Below are positions 11,600 through 24,100 of a DNA stretch of 64,000 bases, piece by piece (positions within the stretch are counted from its first letter, which is position 1; the number at the start of each line of letters is the position of its first letter). A program made the translations under genes and the position numbers. The DNA comes from Cunninghamia lanceolata (taxonomy: Eukaryota > Streptophyta > Pinopsida > Cupressales > Cupressaceae): NCBI GenBank assembly GCA_027924645.1, contig BSBN01000140.1, positions 11,724,501 to 11,788,500 on the forward strand. Direction: 5' to 3'. The notes beneath the pieces are model-generated. The model ran no database searches, was not told the DNA's origin, and saw nothing but the letters and a program-made list of their open reading frames with translations.

Positions 11600-14500
11600 T
11601 TTTTTACACTCAAGGCTATTCATCATAGGGTTAAGGCATAAAGGATAGAGTTGAAAGGTTTACGGATAAGGGATTAGCGTTTAAGGTATAGTATCGAGCC
11701 CGTTGAGGGTCTAGGAATAAGGATAGCGTTTAAGGTTTAGGGATGAGGGATGACAGATTACGGTTGAGGGTCGAGGGATCAAAGTTAAGGGTTGAGGGAT
11801 TAGGGTTTGACATTAAGAGTTGAGGGTTGAGGTTCAAGGGTCAAGGGTTTAGGGATAGGGTTTAGGGTCGAGGGATTAGGGTTAAAGTAGAGTGTGGAGG
11901 GTGTAAGGATTAGGGATAGGGTTGGAGGGTTTAGGGATAAGGGATTAGGGTTTAAGGTATAGTATCAAGTCTGTTGAGAGTTTAGGAATAGGGATAGCAT
12001 TTAGGGATTAGGGATGAGGGATTATAGTTGAGGGATGATGGATTAGGGTTGAGGGTTGAGGGATTAGGGTTTAGGGATAAGGTTTAGGGTTGAGGGTTTA
12101 GGATTAGGGTTTAGGGTTGACGGATTAGCATTTAATGTCGAGGTTAGGGTTAGAGTGTTGAGGGTAGAGGGATTAGGGATAGGGTTTAGGGTTTAAGGTT
12201 TAAGGATTGAGGGTTGAGGCTTTAGGGATGAGGGTTTAAGGCTTAAGATATAGTGTCAAGTGTTGAGGGTGTAGGGATAGGGTTTAAGTTTTAAGGGTTA
12301 AGGGTTGAGGGATATGGATTAGGGTTTAAGGTATAGTGTTGAGGGTCGAGGGATCAGAGTTAAGGGTTGAGGGATTAGGGTTTGACGTTGAGGGTTGAGG
12401 GTTGAGGTTCGAGGGTCAAGGGTTTAGGGATAGGGTTGAGGGTCGAGGAATTAGGGTTAAAGTAGAGTGTGGATGGTATAAGGATTAGGGATAGGGTTGG
12501 AGGGTTTATGGATAAGGGATTAGGGTTTAAGGTATAGTATTGATTTTGTTGAGGGTGTAGGAATAGGGATAGCATTTAGGGTTTAGGGATGAAGGATTAG
12601 AGTTGGGGGATGACAGATTAGGGTTGAGGGTTGAGGGATTAGGGTTTAGGGATAAGGTTTAGGGTTGAGGGATGAGGGATTAGGGTTTAAGGTATAGTGT
12701 TGAGGGTTTAGGGATAGGGTTTAGGGTTGAGGGATTAGGATTTGACGTTGAGGGTTGAGGGTTGAGGTTCGAGGGTCAAGGGTTTAGGGATAGGGTTGAG
12801 GGTCAAGGAATTAGGGTTAAAGTAGAGTGTGGAGGGATGACGGATGATAGATTAGGGTTGAGGGTTGAGGGATTAGGGTTTGACGTCGAGGGCTGAGGGT
12901 TTAGGGTTAGGGTTGAGAGATGAGGGATCAGAGTTAAGGGTTGAGGGATTAGGGTTTGACGTCGAGGGCTGAGGTTCGAGGGTCAAGGGTTTAGGGATAG
13001 GGTTGAGGTTGAAGGGATTAGGGTTTAGGGACACGGTTTAGGGTTAGGGTTGAGGGATTAGGGTTTAAGGTATAGTGTTGAGGGTTTAGGGATAGGGTTT
13101 AGGGTTGAGGGATTAGAGTGAAGGGTTGAGGGATTAGAATTTGGCGTTGAGGGTTTAGGGTTTAGGATCAGGGTTGAAGGTCGAGGGATTAGAGTTAAGG
13201 GTTGAGGGATTAGGGTTTGATGTTGAGGGTTGAGGGTTGAGGTTTGAGGGTCAAGGGTTTAGGGATAGGGTTGAGGGTCGAGGAATTAGGGTTAAAGTAG
13301 AGTGTGGAGGGATGACGGATGATAGATTAGGGTTGAGGGTTGAGGGATTAGGGTTTGATGTTGAGGGTTGAGGGTTTAGGGTTAGGGTTGAGAGATGAGG
13401 GATCAGAGTTAAGGGTTGAGGGATTAGGGTTTGACGTCGAGGGCTGAGGTTCGAGGGTCAAGGGTTTAGGGATAGGGTTGAGGTTGAAGGGATTAGGGTT
13501 TAGGGACAAGGTTTAGGGTTAGGGTTGAGGGATTAGGGTTTAAGGTATAGTGTTGAGGGTTTAGGGATAGGGTTTAGGGTTGAGGGATTAGAGTAAAGGG
13601 TTGAGGGATTAGAATTTGGCGTTGAGGGTTTAGGGTTTAAGGTATAGTGTTGAGGGTTTAGGGATAGGGTTTAGGGTTGAGGGATTAGGGTTTGACGTTG
13701 AGGGTTGAGGGTTGAGGTTCGAGGGTCAAGGGTTTAGGGATAGGGTTGAGGGTCGAGGAATTAGGGTTAAAGTAGAGTGTGGAGGGATGACGGATGATAG
13801 ATTAGGGTTGAGGGTTGAGGGATTAGGGTTTGATGTTGAGGGTTGAGGGTTTAGGGTTAGGGTTGAGAGATGAGGGATCAGAGTTAAGGGTTGAGGGATT
13901 AGGGTTTGACGTCAAGGGCTGAGGTTCGAGGGTCAAGGGTTTAGGGATAGGGTTGAGGTTGAAGGGATTAGGGTTTAGGGACAAGGTTTAGGGTTAGGGT
14001 TGAGGGATTAGGGTTTAAGGTATAGTGTTGAGGGTTTAGGGATAGGGTTTAGGGTTGAGGGATTAGAGTGAAGGGTTGAGGGATTAGAATTTGGCGTTGA
14101 GGGTTTAGGGTTTAAGGTATAGTGTTGAGGGTTTAGGGATAGGGTTTAGGGTTGAGGGATTAGGGTTTGACGTTGAGGGTTGAGGGTTGAGGTTTGAGGG
14201 TCAAGGGTTTAGGGATAGGGTTGAGGGTCGAGGAATTAGGGTTAAAGTAGAGTGTGGAGGGATGACGGATGATAGATTAGGGTTGAGGGTTGAGGGATTA
14301 GGGTTTGATGTTGAGGGTTGAGGGTTTAGGGTTAGGGTTGAGAGATGAGGGATCAGAGTTAAGGGTTGAGGGATTAGGGTTTGACGTCGAGGGCTGAGGT
14401 TCGAGGGTCAAGGGTTTAGGGATAGGGTTGAGGTTGAAGGGATTAGGGTATAGGGACAAGGTTTAGGGTTAGGGTTGAGGGATTAGGGTTTAAGGTATAG

Positions 14501-16900
14501 TGTTGAGGGTTTAGGGATAGGGTTTAGGGTTGAGGGATTAGAGTGAAGGGTTGAGGGATTAGAATTTGGCGTTGAGGGTTTAGGGTTTAAGGTATAGTGT
14601 TGAGGGTTTAGGGATAGGGTTTAGGGTTGAGGGATTAGGGTTTGACGTTGAGGGTTGAGGGTTGAGGTTCGAGGGTCAAGGGTTTAGGGATAGGGTTGAG
14701 GGTCGAGGAATTAGGGTTAAAGTAGAGTGTGGAGGGATGACGGATGATAGATTAGGGTTGAGGGTTGAGGGATTAGGGTTTGATGTTGAGGGTTGAGGGT
14801 TTAGGGTTAGGGTTGAGAGATGAGGGATCAGAGTTAAGGGTTGAGGGATTAGGGTTTGACGTCGAGGGCTGAGGTTCGAGGGTCAAGGGTTTAGGGATAG
14901 GGTTGAGGTTGAAGGGATTAGGGTATAGGGACAAGGTTTAGGGTTAGGGTTGAGGGATTAGGGTTTAAGGTATAGTGTTGAGGGTTTAGGGATAGGGTTT
15001 AGGGTTGAGGAATTAGAGTGAAGGGTTGAGGGATTAGAATTTGGCGTTGAGGGTTTAGGGTTTAAGGTATAGTGTTGAGGGTTTAGGGATAGGGTTTAGG
15101 GTTGAGGGATTAGGGTTTGACGTTGAGGGTTGAGGGTTGAGGTTCGAGGGTCAAGGGTTTAGGGATAGGGTTGAGGGTCGAGGAATTAGGGTTAAAGTAG
15201 AGTGTGGAGGGATGACGGATGATAGATTAGGGTTGAGGGTTGAGGGATTAGGGTTTGATGTTGAGGGTTGAGGGTTTAGGGTTAGGGTTGAGAGATGAGG
15301 GATCAGAGTTAAGGGTTGAGGGATTAGGGTTTGACGTCGAGGGCTGAGGTTCGAGGGTCAAGGGTTTAGGGATAGGGTTGAGGTTGAAGGGATTAGGGTT
15401 TAGGGACAAGGTTTAGGGTTAGGGTTGAGGGATTAGGGTTTAAGGTATAGTGTTGAGGGTTTAGGGATAGGGTTTAGGGTTGAGGGATTAGAGTGAAGGG
15501 TTGAGGGATTAGAATTTGGCGTTGAAGGTTTAGTGTTTAGGATCAGGGTTGAAGGTCGAGGGATTAGAGTTAAGGGTTGAGGGATTAGGGTTTGATGTTG
15601 AGGGTTGAGGGTTGAGGTTTGAGGGTCAAGGGTTTAGGGATAGGGTTGAGGGTCGAGGAATTAGGGTTAAAGTAGAGTGTGGAGGGATGACGGATGATAG
15701 ATTAGGGTTGAGGGTTGAGGGATTAGGGTTTGATGTTGAGGGTTGAGGGTTTAGGGTTAGGGTTGAGAGATGAGGGATCAGAGTTAAGGGTTGAGGGATT
15801 AGGGTTTGACGTCGAGGGCTGAGGTTCGAGGGTCAAGGGTTTAGGGATAGGGTTGAGGTTGAAGGGATTAGGGTTTAGGGACAAGGTTTAGGGTTAGGGT
15901 TGAGGGATTAGGGTTTAAGGTATAGTGTTGAGGGTTTAGGGATAGGGTTTAGGGTTGAGGGATTAGAGTGAAGGGTTGAGGGATTAGAATTTGGCGTTGA
16001 GGGTTTAGGGATAGGGTTTAGGGTTGAGGGATTAGGGTTTGACGTTGAGGGTTGAGGGTTGAGGTTCGAGGGTCAAGGGTTTAGGGATAGGGTTGAGGGT
16101 CGAGGAATTAGGGTTAAAGTAGAGTGTGGAGGGATGACGGATGATAGATTAGGGTTGATGGTTGAGGGATTAGGGTTTGATGTTGAGGGTTGAGGGTTTA
16201 GGGTTAGGGTTGAGAGATGAGGGATCAGAGTTAAGGGTTGAGGGATTAGGGTTTGACGTCGAGGGCTGAGGTTCGAGGGTCAAGGGTTTAGGGATAGGGT
16301 TGAGGTTGAAGGGATTAGGGTTTAGGGACAAGGTTTAGGGTTAGGGTTGAGGGATTAGGGTTTAAGGTATAGTGTTGAGGGTTTAGGGATAGGGTTTAGG
16401 GTTGAGGGATTAGAGTGAAGGGTTGAGGGATTAGAATTTGGCGTTGAGGGTTTAGGGTTTAGGATCAGGGTTGAAGGTCGAGGGATTAGAGTTAAGGGTT
16501 GAGGGATTAGGGTTTGATGTTAAGGGTTAAGGTTCGAGGGTTTGATGTTGAGGGTTGAGGGTTGAGGTACATTTCGGTGTGACATTTAAATTGTCTTGCC
16601 GATATACACTGTAAAGGTTATTTTGTGGACTTTCAAGGATTTTTTCACCTGTGTTAATGTTCAACTTGTTTCACTCTGCATCAAGGGATTACGGTTTGAC
16701 GTTGAGGGCCGAGGTTCGAGGGTCAAGGGTTTAGGGATAGGGTTGAGGTTGAAGGGATTAGGGTTTAGGGACAAGGTTGAGGTTGAGGGATTAGGATTTG
16801 ACATTGAGGGTTGAGGGTTTAGGGATAGGGTTGAGGGATTAGGATTTGACATTGAGGGTTGAGGGTCAAGGGATCAGAGTTGAGGGTTTAGGGTTTAGAG
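11600..16900 (+). repeat. Telomere-like minisatellite with 475-bp higher-order repeat
   Basis: About 5.3 kb is built of degenerate TTTAGGG-type units (TTTAGGG, TTGAGGG, ATTAGGG, GGTTTAGGGATAGGG). From about 12.8 kb on, the units are organised in a higher-order repeat. The marker word ATGACGGATGATAG occurs at 12837, 13312, 13787, 14262, 14737, 15212 and 15687, exactly 475 bases apart, and then at 16134 (447 apart, so one unit is shortened). The 11.6-12.8 kb part is more irregular. About 120 bases of unique sequence interrupt the array at 16567-16685. The G-rich strand is the plus strand throughout. It is not a functional telomere; short ORFs across it are repeat artefacts. Confidence 0.95.
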
Positions 16901-16912
16901 ATCTATAGGAGG

Positions 16913-16982
16913 ACAAAACGCGAGCGCGTTATAGCGCGAGCGCGTTATAACGCGAGCGCGTTATAACGCGCTCGCGTTTTGT
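16913..16982. repeat. Internal cluster of GCGAGCGCG palindromes
   Basis: Three direct AACGCGAGCGCGTTAT-type modules (one with GCGCGAG in place of ACGCGAG) are followed by one inverted module, bordered by ACAAAACGCG and CGCGTTTTGT. The cluster closes the telomere-like array and lies about 740 bases upstream of the transposase start. Together with the cluster at 11471-11588, it brackets the array on both sides. Confidence 0.85.
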
Positions 16983-17722
16983 AATTCTACTAAAACGGTA
17001 AAAAAGTGGTTACCCCCGTGATCCAGGCCCACATGCTCTGTTTTCTTACTGATTCTGCGTGTGCTCCGACAAAAAAGAAGTGCTTTCATGCTATTGGGAA
17101 GTTCACATGCATATTTGACACATTGTACCACCTTTGCATGATCTTTCCACCACCTTTTCTGCTTTGCCAACTTGAGAAGGAGGAAATAACATAGTTTTCA
17201 AACCAAATTTGATATATATCTATACAAGTTTCAATTTTTGTAGTATTGCAATGTTAATTTTGATTCAATTTTAAGAATTTAACATTGAAAAGGAAGCAAG
17301 TGGTGAAAAACTCAAATTGTTGAGGAGTTTGATGCAAGAAGATAAAAACACTACATAATTGGGTACTCTCTCCATTCAAATCTTCGTTTTTTAGGTATGT
17401 CAAGTCTTTACATGCATGTTCTTTACATTTTCCTTATTTCGGATTGAATTACTTTATCATGCATTATCATACATGTTTAAAATAGACACATTTCCAATCA
17501 AGAAAGCAACCTACAATCTCACATGATGCCATGTATATTTTCTACACTTGGGCTCTTTAATAATTATGTGTAATAAACAAACCTTAGTTCATACCATGAT
17601 GTCAAACTATACAAGAATAAATCCTTACAACATAAAAAAAATACAATCCCACTATTATCATGTATTCATTTCTTAAGAACTAATATTGGTCTCTTTATCA
17701 TGCTACAGACAAATTCTCCGTC
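16983..17722 (+). promoter_or_regulatory. Upstream region of transposase gene, possible 5' UTR intron
   Basis: AT-rich DNA without a supported ORF. A plausible leader intron starts at TTTTTTAG|GTATGT (about 17393) and ends at CATGCTACAG (about 17708), 14 bases before the first ATG at 17723. This intron is inferred from splice consensus only. The palindrome cluster at 16913-16982 is the only obvious candidate regulatory site. Confidence 0.4.
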
Positions 17723-20700
17723 ATGCTGAGGAAACGATCAAGAATTAAACCAACACAGGAAGAGATAGAAGCTAAGAATGCAAAGAAAGCAATGGCTATG
17801 AGGGAACTTCGTGAGAAGAGGAAATTGGACACGATAAATGAAGACATACCAATTGAAGAGGAACCACAACCATCACAAAGAGATATGGTATTGGCGGCAC
17901 AAAGAGAACGAATGCAAAAACTTCGTGGTACGAGAGATTTAAATACCATAGTTGGAGACACATCCTTTATCGCAAGACAACATGTAGGGACACCATCTAC
18001 CACATCTCAAGTTGAGAGTACATCATCACTCACATGTGATGAAGGAGGTACGCCATCGTTCCCACCTCAACCTCAAGGTATGTCATCTATTCCATCTTCG
18101 ATCGAAGGTATGCCATCTAACCCATCTCATTTAAATATTGATGAAATTCCTAATGTTGAGATGAATTTACCTAACTTGACACCACCTAGAATTTTGCATA
18201 GAAAGCCAAAGTATTTGATTGATATTGATGAGAATATTTTGTAGCCAATGGAAGGTAAGATTCCAAAACGCACTTGTAGAAGATATGCTAATAAGATTTG
18301 GAGATTGTTCTTTGAAAAGTTAAATGAGACTGCAAGATGTCAACTATTCGTTGAAATGATGCGAAGTATAAAGTATAGGTCTATCATGAAGATTCTTGGG
18401 TTGAGAACATCAGAGGCTTCAAGTGAAAAATCTATTGTCAAGAATCTAATGAGTGCGTATGAGAGTGTGGGTAACACCTCACGCACAAAAGATAGTAATG
18501 CAACACGGCGTGTGATTACATCGACTATAGTAAGTAGTCAAACGAGGAAAGCTCATCTTATTAGAAAGACAAGTCAAAAATTGAGAATTAATAGGAAAAC
18601 TTTATCAAGAGCCGTTGGAAGACGCCAAAGAATTGAGGACACTAATGCCAATGAATTATGGGCATTCTCAGGGAGACTACCACGAAAAGATAAACCAATT
18701 GTTGAAGCATTGAGGTCACTAATTGAAGACTTTTGGAAGAATTACACAAGGGTATCTCCGAATTAAAGGGATGTGGTAAGAAGGAGAATTGGTAGTCAGA
18801 ACCGCGAGCCACATCCAAAGCATTTTTTGGATGAGACTCAAACACAGTTTTATGGTAAATTTCTAGAGAAGTATCCTCAAATTAAAATTTGTCAAAGATA
18901 TTTTGAATTGCTAAAACCTTTCTATGTTAAGATAAATCACACACGAACTACTTGTTGTTGTAGATTACATATTGAATTTTCTAACCATTTTGATGCTTAT
19001 AGGTCTATATGTTTAGATATGCATACTAACAATGATTTGCAGGGTTGTGCCATATGTGCCCCACCAACATCTTCAAGAGATTTCATATCAAGAATTTTAT
19101 GTGAAAGAGAGGAAGGTCAAATATTCTACAAGAAATTATGCTTGGATGGCACATGTCATCGTTGCGGTGGCTTGCAACATTTGCCAATATGTGAACATAT
19201 GGAAATAACACATGCGGTTGGAAATGAACTAGTAGAATTTGGCAAGTATAAAACAGTGGCATACAATACAAAAGATGGTAAAGAAGCAAAGAGGTGTGAA
19301 TTAGTTATTGAAAAGATTCCAGTGTATCAGTTTATGCCTATATTTCGTGACAGCATAGTGTATGAGTATGCAAGACATGCCCATAGAGCTCGATGGTTGG
19401 ACTTGCAATTCAAGTTATGCAAGGACACATTTCCAGTTGGTAGCATTGTTTCAGTCGTCGACTTTGCAGAGAACTACAGTCTACAGCCACAGCGTGAGGT
19501 GCAATCACAATATTACAACTCCACACAGGTTTCTATATTTGTGCACATCGCATTCATTCATGCGAATGATAGTACAGAGGATGACAGAAAGATCATAAGG
19601 GAGTATCATTTATATATTAGTGATGATCGCACGCATTCTACGGAGTTCGTGCAAGGTTGCTTTCAGGTGTTCTATAATGATTTGGCTAGAAGGGGCATAT
19701 CGTTCAGTCAGCATATCATATGGTCGGATAATTGTGCATCACAATTCAAGAACTCGCGGAATTTCTATTGGCTGAGTAGGAGGCATAATTTTACAGGTAT
19801 TCAACATATGTGGAACTTTTGTGAGGCCGGGCATGGAAAGGGGGAGCATGATGGTGCAGGAGCATGTATCAAAAGAGCCATAGCACGAGAAGAGTTAAAG
19901 TATAAAGACAATGCAAAGTTGACAGATGCAAAATCGATTGTCGAGTGGTGTAATGCTTCCATGGGTCCAGGTAATGAAGGTAAGTCTTTAGTTCGTAGAT
20001 TTTTTTGGTTGATAGATGATACTAACATTGCACCATATGAGGATTGTTGTACACTGACAGGATCAAATGAGATGCACTCTTTCAGAAGTTCAATTGCAGG
20101 TTCATGGAGTATCCATACACGAAAGATGTCATGCTTTTGTTCTTCCTGTACAATTCAAGTCTGGGATGAGTGCGAGTCAAAGGAGTGGGTTGACGAATGG
20201 CAGTTAAGTTATCTTAGCCCACTTGACACGTATCGACCCCCGACGGCACTGGAACTAACACAGATGGAATCGTCAGTTGACTTTGACCACATATCAGATT
20301 TAGTTCAACCAGGTAATATAGGGCACATATATGCATCTAATTTCATCTAGTTCAACCAGGTAATGTCATCTTACTTTGTAGTGTTTTTGTAATGTTGACT
20401 AATTTCATCTAATTTGCTACACATATCAATGTAGGACACGTATATGCAGTTATTGCAGATGAAGATAATGAAGAGGGAACAGATTATTACTTATGCCGTT
20501 GTGTTGAGGCCAAAAAGAAATTGGAGGCCCCTGTTACAGATGGAGAAAACATCGAATACCCTACAGGATCAGTGGTTATTACTAGAACATGGCTTAGAAG
20601 GTACCCACATAAGAGTGTTAATATTTGGCTATTTCAGGACTTTGACATGCATCGAAAGATTCTTCATTACTCGAACCTTGTCGTGGCATCCAATGTTCAT

Positions 20701-20820
20701 TTGATAAAGTATCGGGGTAGACCTTTGAACAAAATATTGTGGAAGGTGCGTGAGTCTGACCATGAAGCAATACTTGACACAATAAAGAGTAGAGCAGATC
20801 CAGATGGTTCATTGGATTAA
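17723..20820 (+). pseudogene. DDD-type transposase of the giant element, two nonsense codons
   Basis: Three open stretches (17723-18244, 18248-18766, 18773-20350) lie in one frame, separated only by TAG at 18242 and TAA at 18764. A GT-AG intron (20313-20434) joins a last exon 20435-20820, giving 992 codons with the final stop. The N-terminal third is basic and charged with a short internal repeat. A helix-turn-helix-like segment (KTSQKLRINRKTLSRAVGRR) lies near residues 275-295. Next come Cys/His pairs (CHRCGG...CEH, CSFC-like CFCSSC). The catalytic-like core has VVDFAENYS (D580), IWSDNCASQFKN (D669) and HGKGEHDGAGACIKR (D710). Proteins with DFAENY, SDxxxSQFKN and HGKGxxDGxG motifs occur in uncharacterised eukaryotic transposon families. 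The role inferred is strand cleavage and transfer at the TIRs. The stops probably make this copy non-autonomous. Confidence 0.8.
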
Positions 20821-21199
20821 TTTGTAAGTATTCACGTTGATTTTGTAAAGTTATGTTACATTGAGTTGTAAGTATGCACATTAATTTGTAAGGTTTGTCT
20901 TTTTTTATTTCCTCCTGCATTTTTACACATATGTACACATTTTTCCATCATCATGTTATGCATTTTTGGTGTCCTACTCCTGATGCGACCAAACTCATAA
21001 CTCACCCTACTAGACACCATTTGATGATCTCTCCAACACTCTGGATCCAGGGCGCCCAATCATGATGATGACCTATATACCATTCTCCCAAGGCGCTCAT
21101 AATGAATGAATGATAAGGAGCGCCTTGACCTCTATAATCAAGGTGATTTTAAGTCACTTTGAGTCATTTGGGGTCAGTTTGAGTCTTTGAGTCATGTTG
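20821..21199. other. Downstream of transposase; non-coding transition
   Basis: No gene seen. It holds the likely 3' UTR. A partial echo of the 359-bp satellite occurs at about 20958-20993 (GCATTTTTGGTGTCCTACTC then CTGATGCGACCAAACT). The first GGCGC-type motifs appear at 21050-21130 (CAGGGCGCCCAATC, AAGGCGCTCAT, GAGCGCCTTGA). The GGCGC field thus begins before, and resumes after, the satellite array. Confidence 0.6.
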
Positions 21200-24100
21200 C
21201 AAAAAAGTGTCAATGTTGTCAAGTTGCACAAAGCAACCTTTGCATTTTTGGTGTCTTGCTCGTGATGCGACCAAACTGACTGTTCCAACGCGTCCGAATG
21301 GGTACATTTATGCTAGGCATGGTCCTATTTCTCACCCAAACATGTCGAAACAGTCGGAGCTACATTGTACCAACGATATCCCTGAAGAGTCCAAAGTGCA
21401 AAAAGGCAGCAATCTTTGACAAGATGTTACTCAAAAATCATGTCACTTAGAAACATTCCGTCTGAGGCAACGGGATCACGTAGAGTGCCTCTACAATAAC
21501 CTCTCTCGGTTTTTTATAGCTCTGAGGCATTTGCCCGTGGTGAAAGGTTGTCTGCTGCCCCAAAAATCGTCAGAAGGAGGCAGTGTAAAGTTGCAAAGGG
21601 GTGTAACTTTCATCCTGCTCCTGATGCGACCAAACTGACTGTTCCAACGCGTCCGAATGGGTACATTTATGCTAGGCATGGTCCTATTTCTCACCCAAAC
21701 ATGTCGAAACAGTCGGAGCTACATTGTACCGACGATATCCCTGAAGAGTCCAAAGTGCAAAAAGGCAGCAATCTTTGACGAGATGTTACTCGAAAATCGT
21801 GTCACTTAGAAACATTCCTTCTAAGGCAACGGGATCATGTAGAGTGCCTCTACAATAACCTCTCTCGGTTTTTTATAGCTCTGAGGCATTTGCCCGTGGT
21901 GAAAGGTTTTCTGTTGCCCTAAAAATCATCAGAAGGAGGCAGTGTAAAGTTGCAAAGGGGTGTAACTTTCGTCCTGCTCCTGATGCGACCAAACTGACTG
22001 TTCCAACGCGTCCGAATGGGTACATTTATGCTAGGCATGGTCCTATTTCTCACCCAAACATGTCGAAACAGTCGGAGCTACATTGTACCGACGATATCCC
22101 TGAAGAGTCCAAAGTGCAAAAAGGTAGCAATCTTTGACGAGATGTTACTCAAAAACCGTGTCACTTAGAAACATTCCGTCTGAGGCAACGGGATCACGTA
22201 GAGTGCCTCTACAATAACCTCTCTCGGTTTTTTATAGCTCTGAGGCATTTGCCCGTGGTGAAAGGTTTTCTGTTGCCCTAAAAATCGTCAGAAGGAGGCA
22301 GTGTAAAGTTGCAAAGGGGTGTAACTTTCGTCCTGCTCCTGATGCGACCAAACTGACTGTTCCAACGCGTCCGAATGGGTACATTTATGCTAGGCATGGT
22401 CCTATTTCTCACCCAAACATGTCGAAACAGTCGGAGCTACATTGTACCGACGATATCCCTGAAGAGTCCAAAGTGCAAAAAGGCAGCAATCTTTGACGAG
22501 ATGTTACTCGAAAATCGTGTCACTTAGAAACATTCCGTCTGAGGCAACGGGATGACGTAGAGTGCCTCTACAATAACCTCTCTCGGTTTTTTATAGCTCT
22601 GAGGCATTTGCCCGTGGTGAAAGGTTTTCTGTTGCCCTAAAAATCATCAGAAGGAGGCAGTGTAAAGTTGCAAAGGGGTGTAACTTTCGTCCTGCTCCTG
22701 ATGCGACCAAACTGACTGTTCCAACGCGTCCGAATGGGTACATTTATGCTAGGCATGGTCCTATTTCTCACCCAAACATGTCGAAACAGTCGGAGCTACA
22801 TTGTACCGACGATATCCCTGAAGAGTCCAAAGTGCAAAAAGGCAGCAATCTTTGACGAGATGTTACTCAAAAACCGTGTCACTTAGAAACATTCCGTCTG
22901 AGGCAACGGGATCACGTAGAGTGCCTCTACAATAACCTCTCTCAGTTTTTTATAGCTCTGAGGCATTTGCCCGTGGTGAAAGGTTTTCTGTTGCCCTAAA
23001 AATCGTCAGAAGGAGGCAGTGTAAAGTTGCAAAGGGGTGTAACTTTCGTCCTGCTCCTGATGCGACCAAACTGACTGTTCCAACGCGTCCGAATGGGTAC
23101 ATTTATGCTAGGCATGGTCCTATTTCTCACCCAAACATGTCGAAACAGTCGGAGCTACATTGTACCGACGATATCCCTGAAGAGTCCAAAGTGCAAAAAG
23201 GCAGCAATCTTTGACGAGATGTTACTCAAAAACCGTGTCACTTAGAAACATTCCGTCTGAGGCAACGGGATCACATAGAGTGCCTCTACAATAACCTCTC
23301 TCGGTTTTTTATAGCTCTGAGGCATTTGCCCGTGGTGAAAGGTTTTCTGCTGCCCCAAAAATCGTCAGAAGGAGGCAGTGTAAAGTTGCAAAGGGGTGTA
23401 ACTTTCGTCCTGCTCCTGATGCGACCAAACTGACTGTTCCAACGCGTCCGAATGGGTACATTTATGCTAGGCATGGTCCTATTTCTCACCCAAACATGTC
23501 GAAACAGTCGGAGCTACATTGTACCGACGATATCCCTGAAGAGTCCAAAGTGCAAAAAGGCAGCAATCTTTGACGAGATGTTACTCGAAAACCGTGTCAC
23601 TTAGAAACATTCCGTCTGAGGCAACGGGATCACGTAGAGTGCCTCTACAATAACCTCTCTCGGTTTTTTATAGCTCTGAGGCATTTGCCCGTGGTGAAAG
23701 GTTTTCTGCTGCCCCAAAAATCGTCAGAAGGAGGCAGTGTAAAGTTGCAAAGGGGTGTAACTTTCGTCCTGCTCCTGATGCGACCAAACTGACTGTTTCA
23801 ACGCATCCGAATGGGTACATTTATGCTAGGCATGGTCCTATTTCTCACCCAAACATGTCGAAACAGTCGGAGCTACATTGTACCGACGATATCCCTGAAG
23901 AGTCCAAAGTGCAAAAAGGCAGCAATCTTTGACGAGATGTTACTCGAAAATCGTGTCACTTAGAAACATTCCGTCTGAGGCAACGGGATCACGTAGAGTG
24001 CCTCTACAATAACCTCTCTCGGTTTTTTATAGCTCTGAGGCATTTGCCCGTGGTGAAAGGTTTTCTGTTGCCCTAAAAATCGTCAGAAGGAGGCAGTGTA

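Noticed and set aside
12375..12575. 66-codon minus-strand ORF (Asn/Pro/Leu/Thr-rich)
   Set aside because: It is the complement of the telomere-like minisatellite; similar open frames occur at 16661-16852 for the same reason.
11600..16900. Functional telomere or subtelomere
   Set aside because: Units are degenerate TTTAGGG variants in a 475-bp higher-order order, and unique genes and transposon ends follow on both sides.
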